Source: Gammaproteobacteria bacterium (GTDB lineage: Bacteria > Pseudomonadota > Gammaproteobacteria > Pseudomonadales > Azotimanducaceae). From it: a stretch of DNA of 41,288 nt. Below are positions 15,910-21,991 of this stretch, one piece after another. The stretch lies in contig JAPOYI010000026.1 in assembly GCA_026706665.1 (NCBI GenBank), forward strand, positions 1 to 41,288. Direction: 5' to 3'. The notes below the pieces were generated by a model, which was not told the DNA's origin, made no database searches, and saw only the letters and a program-made list of their open reading frames with translations. Position 1 is the stretch's first letter; each line of letters starts with the position of its first letter. The position numbers and the translations under genes are program-made.

Positions 15910-16698
15910 TCAGGACCGGAACAGGCCATCGGACAGGAATTGCCCCACCAGGGCATTGGGCACGGTCTCGAACGCCGACTCCACCACAACCGGGTCCGCC
16001 ACCGCGACCCACTTGAAGCTCTCGGCCACAACGAAGAAAAGGGTGTCCGCATCGCACGCCGCCTGCGCCAAGGCAAGGGTTCCGACCTTGTTTACGAAGG
16101 TTTGCGTGCCAACGGCGTCTGCGCCCACCAGCACGGCGCCCGCTTCCGCGACCCGTCGAACGGCTTCCGCATCGCTCACGCAACGCACCCCGAGCTCGGC
16201 GGCCAACCTGCGGCCTTCTCCGCCCGGCTCGGAAGCGCCGACGATCACCCGGTCCGGCGCCAGGTCGGCAAGCAGATGCCGAACCGTTGAGGACGCGCTG
16301 TGTGTGACAATGGATCCAGATATGCCTGACAGGCGCGCACGTCCCAGTTGCATCGTCTGCTCGAACGCCGCATCGGCGCGGGCCAGGACGTGATCGCAGT
16401 GCCGGATGGCGACTGTTCTCATGTCGTCCGACCCGCCTTCGGCCGCCGGCATGCTCTCCAGCCAGTGTTGCAACAGACTCGCGATGGCGCCGATCGCCGG
16501 CCGCGCGTCCATGAGCTTTTGCGCCCAGCCAAGCAGGGCCTTGACGTCGGCCCCTTCGGCGGTCTCGATGCAGGCCCGCAATCCACGAAGTGCGTGCCTG
16601 GCCAGAGTACCCGCGCCATCCACGGTATTGCCCGCGAGTTCCCGCGCGAGCCTGTCGGGAAAAGATTCAGTGCCGTTCACAACGAACCACGCATCCAC
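15910..16698 (-). CDS. eIF-2B alpha/beta/delta-like protein (IF-2B superfamily)
   Basis: 262 residues of the IF-2B superfamily, which includes methylthioribose-1-phosphate isomerase and ribose-1,5-bisphosphate isomerase. Marks: a helical N-terminal half, then SGISGSIVTHSASSTVRHLL, the strand VIVGASEPGGEGRRLAAEL, and the diagnostic AGAVLVGADAVG followed by FVNKVGTLALAQAA and LFFVVAESFKW. Bacterial members of this size are poorly characterised; some are sugar-phosphate isomerases. The start is uncertain: GTG at 16698 or GTG at 16680, neither with a strong ribosome binding site. It is transcribed divergently from the enoyl-CoA hydratase at 16800 across a 101-base shared promoter region. Confidence 0.8.
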   Translation of the reverse strand: MDAWFVVNGTESFPDRLARELAGNTVDGAGTLARHALRGLRACIETAEGADVKALLGWAQKLMDARPAIGAIASLLQHWLESMPAAEGGSDDMRTVAIRHCDHVLARADAAFEQTMQLGRARLSGISGSIVTHSASSTVRHLLADLAPDRVIVGASEPGGEGRRLAAELGVRCVSDAEAVRRVAEAGAVLVGADAVGTQTFVNKVGTLALAQAACDADTLFFVVAESFKWVAVADPVVVESAFETVPNALVGQFLSDGLFRS

Positions 16699-16799
16699 GG
16701 TCGGAAGAATTGGACAGGACGCACGCCTCTGTTTCCATCCCTCAAGCAGGCGGATAGTATTTCGGCGGGCTTCAATCGCGTCGAAGAGAAGGAAACGTC

Positions 16800-17735
16800 A
16801 TGGGCTACAACAACATCATCTACGAGACCGACGAGCGGGTGGCGTTCGTCACGCTGAACCGGCCGGAGAAGCTGAACGCGCTGAGCCATGCCCTGCGCGG
16901 AGAGGTTTACGACGCGATGCGTGAAGCCGAGGCGGATCCCGCCATAGGCGTCATTATTCTCAAGGGGGCCGGGCGGGCCTTCTCCGCAGGCTATGACCTG
17001 ACGCCAAATCCGAACGAGCAGAGCGACTACGTGAGCAGTCGGTCGGGCATGCCGGACACCGGTTCCACCCATCCGCAACACTACGACTGGTCGCGGCATG
17101 CGTTGATGGGCCATTGGCTGATCTGGGAACTCGCCAAGCCGGTCATCGCGCAGGTCCACGGCTGGTGTCTCGCGGGCGCTACCGAACTCGCGTCCATGTG
17201 CGACATGCGCATGGTGGCCGACGACGCCCGCGTCGGCTATCCGCCCGTTCGCGCGCAGGGCACCATGGACATGATGTGGGCACCCTGGTTCATGAAGCCG
17301 GGCAAGGCCCGGGCCTTCGCCTATACCGGCGACTGGTACAGCGGAGAAGAGATGGAGGACTTCGGCTGGGCGACCTATGCCAAGCCGAAGGACGAGCTGG
17401 AAGAGTTCACCATCCGGTTCGCGCGCCGCCTCGGCCACATCGACAACGACCAGTTGAACTACAACAAGCGCGCCGTCAACCGGCAATACGAGATCATGGG
17501 TATTCGCACCGGCCTGATGTCCGGAACGGACGTGGAAGCGATGTCCAAGCACCGTACCGCCGCCGGGGAGTTTGGTCGCCGCGTCCGCGAAGACGGCTTG
17601 AAATCCGCGCTCGAATGGCGCGACGGGCCGTTCGGAGACTTCCGCGGGGAATACGCCTCCGCGCCGAGGAGTCGGGCAATTGCCGGGACGGACGGTTCCA
17701 AGGCCAAGCCGGGGGACGCTGACTACAGCCGCTAG
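16800..17735 (+). CDS. Enoyl-CoA hydratase/isomerase (crotonase) family protein
   Basis: 311-residue crotonase-fold protein. N-terminus IIYETDERVAFVTLNRPEKLNAL, oxyanion-hole segment GAGRAFSAGYDL and second oxyanion region KPVIAQVHGWCLAGATELASMCDMRMVADDARVGYPPVRAQG are typical. Helical C-terminus with an insertion relative to FadB-type hydratases. The Glu pair of classical hydratases is only partly matched (A-T-E in GATELAS), so the reaction may be another crotonase chemistry such as hydrolysis or isomerisation. Strong ribosome binding site (GAGAAGGAAACGTC) before the ATG. It stands alone between the divergent IF-2B gene and the DUF4143 ATPase. Confidence 0.88.
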   Translation: MGYNNIIYETDERVAFVTLNRPEKLNALSHALRGEVYDAMREAEADPAIGVIILKGAGRAFSAGYDLTPNPNEQSDYVSSRSGMPDTGSTHPQHYDWSRHALMGHWLIWELAKPVIAQVHGWCLAGATELASMCDMRMVADDARVGYPPVRAQGTMDMMWAPWFMKPGKARAFAYTGDWYSGEEMEDFGWATYAKPKDELEEFTIRFARRLGHIDNDQLNYNKRAVNRQYEIMGIRTGLMSGTDVEAMSKHRTAAGEFGRRVREDGLKSALEWRDGPFGDFRGEYASAPRSRAIAGTDGSKAKPGDADYSR

Positions 17736-17769
17736 GCGAGGCCTTGCAATCGCGAGCTACGCGAGGAGG

Positions 17770-18918
17770 CTAAAGATCCTGTAGTAGCCGGCCTGCGGCT
17801 ATGGCACGAATGTTCCTCGCTAGCGGGAAGCTATCTTCCCCGGCGTGAACCAGATCCAATGAACGGAGTTGGAGATCGGTCATCGCTGACCGCATGGAAC
17901 GCGTGACGGTTGGCGAGCTCGTGCGTTTGATTTCGAATCCGCGCAGTCGACCGGTCCCAGTCTGGACAACCAGATCTATCTCGGCACCGGAATGCGTGGC
18001 CCAGAAGTAGCATCTACCGCCTTCCGCCCCCATGGCTCGGATGATGCTCTCGATCATGAAACCCTCCCACGACGCGCCTACCTTGGGATGCCTCTCCAGG
18101 GTGACTCGGTCCCTGATGTCCAGCAACCTGTGCAGCAGGCCCGAATCCCGTATGTAGACCTTTGGAGACTTGACCTGCCGTTTGGCCAGGTTGGTGCTCC
18201 AGGGCTTGAGCACGCGCACCATGAACGTCGCTTCGAGGGTGTCCAGGTATCGGCGCACCGCGTGATGAGAGACCCCGAACGCTCGCGCGAGTTCGGAGCC
18301 GTTCCAGACCTGCGCATGATAGTGAGCCAGCATCGTCCAGAATCGTTCCATGGTCGTGCCGGGAATCTGAATGCCCAGACCGGATATGTCGCGTTCCAGA
18401 AAAGTGGACACGAAGTTCTGTCGCCACCGATAGCTCTCGGCATGGCTCCGCGCGGTATAGGAACGGGGAAAGCCGCCGCGCAGCCAGAGAAGGTCGGCAT
18501 TCCCTGTCCCCGCCTCCTCCAGCGACAGTCCGGGCAACTCGTAGTAAGCAATTCGGCCGGCCAACGACTCCGAGGTCTGTCGCAGCAGATCTGGGGAAGC
18601 ACTTCCAAGCACCAGAAAACGCGACGGGTGGGGACGACGATCAGCCAGGACTCGTAGAGTCGGAAACAGTTCCGCCGTGCGCTGGATTTCGTCCAGCACC
18701 ACCAAACCGCGCAGCGGCTCCAGAGCAAGAAGCGGATCGGCAAGGCGTGCTCGATCTGCCGAAGACTCGAGATCGAAGAAATGTGAGCGGCGGCGATGCT
18801 GAACGATCTGTTTGGCCAGCGTGGTCTTGCCAATTTGACGGGCACCGAGAATTGCCACCACGGGATTCGTTCGCAATAGGTGTTGCACAGCGCGCAAGTG
18901 ATTTAGGCGAGGAATCAT
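17770..18918 (-). CDS. AAA ATPase with DUF4143 domain (first copy)
   Basis: 382-residue ATPase of the widespread 'ATP-binding protein, AAA_14/DUF4143' family. Walker A GARQIGKTT with K31, Walker B LVVLDEIQ near 75-82, arginine finger region SASPDLLRQTSESLAGR, a central winged-helix part (GSELARAFGVSHHAVRRYLDTL) and a C-terminal PD-(D/E)xK-like core (GAEIDLVVQ ... GFEIKRT) with the D and ExK residues present. The cellular role of the family is not established; members are scattered and mobile. ATG at 18918 stands 16 bases from a perfect 31-base palindrome (18934-18964) likely to regulate it. A decayed copy of this promoter and gene start lies at 20440-20525, beyond the second ATPase gene. Confidence 0.9.
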   Translation of the reverse strand: MIPRLNHLRAVQHLLRTNPVVAILGARQIGKTTLAKQIVQHRRRSHFFDLESSADRARLADPLLALEPLRGLVVLDEIQRTAELFPTLRVLADRRPHPSRFLVLGSASPDLLRQTSESLAGRIAYYELPGLSLEEAGTGNADLLWLRGGFPRSYTARSHAESYRWRQNFVSTFLERDISGLGIQIPGTTMERFWTMLAHYHAQVWNGSELARAFGVSHHAVRRYLDTLEATFMVRVLKPWSTNLAKRQVKSPKVYIRDSGLLHRLLDIRDRVTLERHPKVGASWEGFMIESIIRAMGAEGGRCYFWATHSGAEIDLVVQTGTGRLRGFEIKRTSSPTVTRSMRSAMTDLQLRSLDLVHAGEDSFPLARNIRAIAAGRLLQDL

Positions 18919-18933
18919 GACTAGATTTTATAT

Positions 18934-18964
18934 TGAAAATTGGACGTCACGCATCCAATTTTCA
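18934..18964. promoter_or_regulatory. Perfect palindrome in front of the DUF4143 ATPase
   Basis: Arms TGAAAATTGGA (18934-18944) and TCCAATTTTCA (18954-18964) are exact reverse complements around CGTCACGCA. It lies 16 bases upstream of the start at 18918, in an AT-rich 128-base gap. It looks like an operator, possibly for the winged-helix region of the ATPase itself. A second copy with two mismatches is at 20495-20525. Confidence 0.75.
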
Positions 18965-19046
18965 CTATTTTTCCGTGCCGCGACCAACCATCGCGCGTTG
19001 ACGCCACACTACGAGGTCTCGACGAAGCAATGTCACCGAGGTTCCT

Positions 19047-20231
19047 TCAGATGTGATCTCGAAGCTTGAAGCCGTTGACGGCCAACGTGTTATCGGTGAC
19101 GGGGTGGCTTTGCCTAGTGCGGCAAAGCACCATCACCGGCCAGCGCGCCAAGGGCAACAGCTCGTGCGCGGCAATCGCTTGTTCGAAGTCCTTTGCGGCC
19201 GGAATCTCTTTCCATTTGCTCTCGGCGAGGGACAGGTGGCCATCGCGTTCGATTACGAAGTCCACTTCTCGCGATTGATCCCGATAGAACCACACCGATG
19301 CTTCGGGCGCTTCAATGCTCAGGTACTTGCGCAATTCCCCATAGAGAAAGGTCTCCCAGATCGCTCCGATCAGGTACGTCTGGGTGACGACGTGCCGATT
19401 CAGACCCAAGAGAAAGCACAACAGCCCCACGTCGTTGAAGTACAGCTTGGGCGTCTTCACCAGGCGCTTGCCGACGTTGGCGAAGTACGGCTCCAGGATC
19501 GTGATCTGATTGGTGGCCTCCAGCACGCCCAGCCACTCGTTGATGGTCTTCGTGCTGACGCCGACTTCCTTCGCGAGTTCGGTCTTGTTCAGAAGCTGAC
19601 CGCTGCGCACGGCAGCAGCGCGCATGAACCGATCAAAATCCCGGAGGGAACTGACGTTGAGGATCTGGCGCACATCCCGTTCGAGATAGGTGGCCTGGTA
19701 GCCGCCGAAGAAATCGGCCGGCCTTAGCGCCAGGTCCTTCCAGAGCTGGGGCATGAACCCGCGAACAAGCACTTCCGCGATACCTGCCGTGGCTTCCCGT
19801 TTCGCAAAGACCTCGCCTAGTTCATGAATGGCGAGAGCCTCGAGTTCCAGGACGCCGCATCGGCCAGCGAGAGAGTCCGACACTTCCCGCATGAGGCTGA
19901 GCTTCTGCGAACCCGTCAGGATGTACCGGCCATTGGCGTTGCGGTTGCGGTCGATCTCGACCTTCAGGTAACGAAACAGCTTGGGCGCATATTGCACCTC
20001 ATCGACAAGGAGCGGCGGAGGATGGCGCGCGAGGAAGGTCTGCGGGTCTTCTTCGGCGAGCTGTGCTTCTGCGGGCAAGTCGAGGCTGACATACTGATAA
20101 TCTGGAAACAGCTTGGTCAGCAGCGTTGTCTTGCCCGTCTGACGCGCTCCGGTGACCACTACGGCAGGAAAGTGCCGCGCCAGCCGAAGGACGGAACCAG
20201 TGATGTCTCTCGGGAATTCGTACTCTGACAA
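19047..20231 (-). CDS. AAA ATPase with DUF4143 domain (second copy)
   Basis: 394-residue protein of the same family as its neighbour but clearly a different lineage. Walker A GARQTGKTT with K34, Walker B PLLVDEVQ near 74-81, sensor segment ILTGSQKLSLMREVSDSLAGR, winged helix (NKTELAKEVGVSTKTINEWLGVLE) and C-terminal nuclease-like motif (REVDFVIERDGHLSLAESKW) with D and ExK. Start is a TTG at 20231 without a clear ribosome binding site; an in-frame TAG at 20262-20264 excludes a much longer form. Transcribed toward the first copy across a 128-base gap. The pair may be an ancient insertion: the gap to the formate dehydrogenase operon contains fossil DNA. Confidence 0.88.
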   Translation of the reverse strand: MSEYEFPRDITGSVLRLARHFPAVVVTGARQTGKTTLLTKLFPDYQYVSLDLPAEAQLAEEDPQTFLARHPPPLLVDEVQYAPKLFRYLKVEIDRNRNANGRYILTGSQKLSLMREVSDSLAGRCGVLELEALAIHELGEVFAKREATAGIAEVLVRGFMPQLWKDLALRPADFFGGYQATYLERDVRQILNVSSLRDFDRFMRAAAVRSGQLLNKTELAKEVGVSTKTINEWLGVLEATNQITILEPYFANVGKRLVKTPKLYFNDVGLLCFLLGLNRHVVTQTYLIGAIWETFLYGELRKYLSIEAPEASVWFYRDQSREVDFVIERDGHLSLAESKWKEIPAAKDFEQAIAAHELLPLARWPVMVLCRTRQSHPVTDNTLAVNGFKLRDHI

Positions 20232-20350
20232 ATCAGGAAATGAAAGTTCGGATATGTTTGACTAAAGATAACGCTTCTGTTGACCAATTGCCACACCTTG
20301 ACGACCTGAAGGGGTGAAGCCAACCTCCACAACGGGGATTGTTCGCAACA

Positions 20351-20442
20351 GGAGCCTTCAGCCGGGTGAGCTTCCCCGACCCGCTGACGCGTATGGAAGT
20401 GTCGGCATTCTTTCCGTCGGCGGATACGTACTTCAATGGGAA
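20351..20442 (-). repeat. Dispersed repeat, copy B
   Basis: Minus-strand partner of 3545-3634. Shared blocks: GAAGTACG, AATGCC, CACTTC, TACGCGTCAGCGG and CGGCTGAAGGCTCC. Its hairpin TCAGC-GGGT / ACCC-G-GCTGA re-pairs with different bases from copy A. It joins directly onto the fossil DUF4143 start. Confidence 0.6.
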
Positions 20443-20479
20443 ACCGCCTGCTACGCAGGTGTTCCTGGCGGGGAATCAT
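20443..20479 (-). pseudogene. Fossil 5' end of a DUF4143 ATPase gene
   Basis: The ATG at 20479 opens MIPRQEHLRSRR, which parallels MIPRLNHLRAVQ of the intact ATPase (ATGATTCC-CGCC shared in DNA). After about 12 codons the match ends in the dispersed repeat. Its distance to the upstream palindrome is 16 bases, identical to the intact gene. Confidence 0.55.
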
Positions 20480-20494
20480 GGCCGAGTCACAAAT

Positions 20495-20525
20495 TGAAAA
20501 TTGGACGTCAAGCATCCAGATTTCA
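20495..20525. promoter_or_regulatory. Degenerate copy of the DUF4143 palindrome
   Basis: Left arm TGAAAATTGGA (20495-20505) identical to that at 18934; spacer CGTCAAGCA; right arm TCCAGATTTCA with two mismatches. Outer flanks (GAATCATG, TTCACTATT) also match the intact copy. Confidence 0.65.
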
Positions 20526-20540
20526 CTATTGACGATTGCG

Positions 20541-21125
20541 TCAGCTATCCATCGCCCGCTGCCGCCACGCTTCGAGGTCGTCCGGCGTATTGACGTTGAA
20601 GAACGATCCGGCGATGACGGACAGGTCCGTCACGCCGATGCCGTTCTGATCCAGCCAGCGGTGCGCCGCCCTGCCCCCCTGTTCGAAGAACCGGACCAGG
20701 GACTCCGCGCGGTCGCGGCGCATGAGCAGGAACAGGTTCTGGCGCCGGTTCCCGTCGTGGGGAACGGCCACGCCCGCGCGCTCCGCATCCGGGGCCAGCA
20801 GTTCCACCAGGTTCTCCGCGAGATAGGGCGTGTCTCCGGGACAGGTGAAGATCCAGTCTGTCGTCGTGACCTCCACCGCAGTCGCAAGACCGCTCAACGG
20901 GCCTTCGCCCGGCGCTCGGTCGGGCACCATCTCGCGGCCGAACCGCGCATAGGCCGGATCGTCCGCGCCGCTCAGCACAACCGTCGCTACCTGCTTGCCA
21001 AGGCGTTCCAGCACCCAGGCCAGGAGCGGACGCCCGGCGACTTCAATCAGGGGTTTTTCGACACCGCCGAGACGCCGCCCGGAACCGCCGCAGAAGACGA
21101 TGCCGGTGACGTCTTCCGCGTTCAC
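20541..21125 (-). CDS. mobA: Molybdenum cofactor guanylyltransferase (MobA-like)
   Basis: 194-residue nucleotidyltransferase that joins GMP to molybdopterin to give the guanine-dinucleotide cofactor, the form used by formate dehydrogenases. N-terminal GTP loop GIVFCGGSGRRLGGVEKPLIEVAGRPLL, then LSGADDPAYA, the GEGPLSGLATAV substrate loop, FTCPGDTPYLAENLV with the metal-binding Asp, and the tail FFNVNTPDDLEAW. The GTG start at 21125 overlaps the stop of the FdhD-like gene (GTGA). Last gene of the formate dehydrogenase operon; a dedicated copy here would ensure bis-MGD supply to FdsA. Confidence 0.9.
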   Translation of the reverse strand: MNAEDVTGIVFCGGSGRRLGGVEKPLIEVAGRPLLAWVLERLGKQVATVVLSGADDPAYARFGREMVPDRAPGEGPLSGLATAVEVTTTDWIFTCPGDTPYLAENLVELLAPDAERAGVAVPHDGNRRQNLFLLMRRDRAESLVRFFEQGGRAAHRWLDQNGIGVTDLSVIAGSFFNVNTPDDLEAWRQRAMDS

Positions 21126-21991
21126 GCCGAGATGCGCTCTCCGGCCGCGTAGATGTTGAAGCGGTCGGCCTTGAGGAAGCCGGCAAGGGTGATGCCCTGG
21201 TCCTGCGCCATTTCCACCGCCAGGGACGAGGGCGGTCCGATGGACGCGACGAAGGGAGCGCCGGCGACCGCGGCCTTCTGCATCAGTTCGAAACTCGCAC
21301 GGCCGGAGAGGAGGATGCCGTACCCAGCCAACCCGTCTTCCGCGAGGTACGAGCCCGCCAGTTTGTCGAGGGCGTTGTGCCGGCCCACGTCTTCCCGCAC
21401 GCGCAGAAGCGCGCCCGCCGCATCGAAACTTCCCGACGCGTGCAGGCCGCCGGTGTGGGCGAATTCCGTCTGCCTGTCGCGCAACGCGGCCGGCAATCTC
21501 TTCAGCGCGTCCGCAGTGATGCGGAAACTGGTAGGCGACCGTTTCCCGATCTGCACGCGCACGGCGTCGAGCGACGCCTTTCCGCACACGCCGCAGCTCG
21601 ACGTCGTATAGAAGTGACGCAGCAGTCCGCTGGCATCCACCCGCACGTGGTCCGCCAGTTCGACGCGGATGACGTTACGGATGCCCTTGTCCGGGCTTGG
21701 CGGCCCACAATGCTCTACGGCGCGCACGTCGCTCGCGGCAGCGATGATGGTCTCTCCAGCGAGGAAGCCTATGGCGAGTTCCTCGTCGTTGCCCGGCGTG
21801 CGCATGGTGATGGAGATGCTCTGCTCCACGCGCCCGGAACCCGTCTCGTGGGACAGGCGGATCTCCAGCGGCTCTTCGATGGTGACCGTATCGCCGGCGC
21901 GGCGCGTTGTGTCGCCTGAGACCGCCTCGATGTCTACGCGCAGATTCGCCGCGGGAGTGCCTCTGGCGGGTATGTTCTCTGCGGCGGTCAA
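21122..21991 (-). CDS. fdsC: FdhD/FdsC-type sulfur carrier chaperone for formate dehydrogenase
   Basis: 289 residues of the FdhD family, which transfers sulfur to the molybdenum cofactor before its insertion into formate dehydrogenase and also binds bis-MGD. Marks: EEPLEIRLS, MRTPGNDEELAIGFLAGETII, the cysteine pair in TTSSCGVCGKASLDAV, TGGLHASGSFDAAGALLRVREDVGRHNALDKLAG and GRASFELMQKAAVAGAPFVASIGPPSSLAV. The likely start is a TTG at 21991 overlapping the fdsA stop (TTGA); an upstream start would lie inside fdsA. Called fdsC by operon context with fdsGBA; fdhD is equally valid as a family name. Confidence 0.9.
   Translation of the reverse strand: MTAAENIPARGTPAANLRVDIEAVSGDTTRRAGDTVTIEEPLEIRLSHETGSGRVEQSISITMRTPGNDEELAIGFLAGETIIAAASDVRAVEHCGPPSPDKGIRNVIRVELADHVRVDASGLLRHFYTTSSCGVCGKASLDAVRVQIGKRSPTSFRITADALKRLPAALRDRQTEFAHTGGLHASGSFDAAGALLRVREDVGRHNALDKLAGSYLAEDGLAGYGILLSGRASFELMQKAAVAGAPFVASIGPPSSLAVEMAQDQGITLAGFLKADRFNIYAAGERISA

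Larger units (their letters stand above)
20232..20540. other. Non-coding stretch with fossil ATPase start and dispersed repeat
   Basis: 309 bases between the second DUF4143 gene and mobA. It contains the dispersed repeat copy B (20351-20442), a 5' fossil of a DUF4143 gene (start at 20479) and a degenerate palindrome (20495-20525). No intact gene seen. The fds delta-subunit gene expected after this operon type is not here. Confidence 0.55.
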
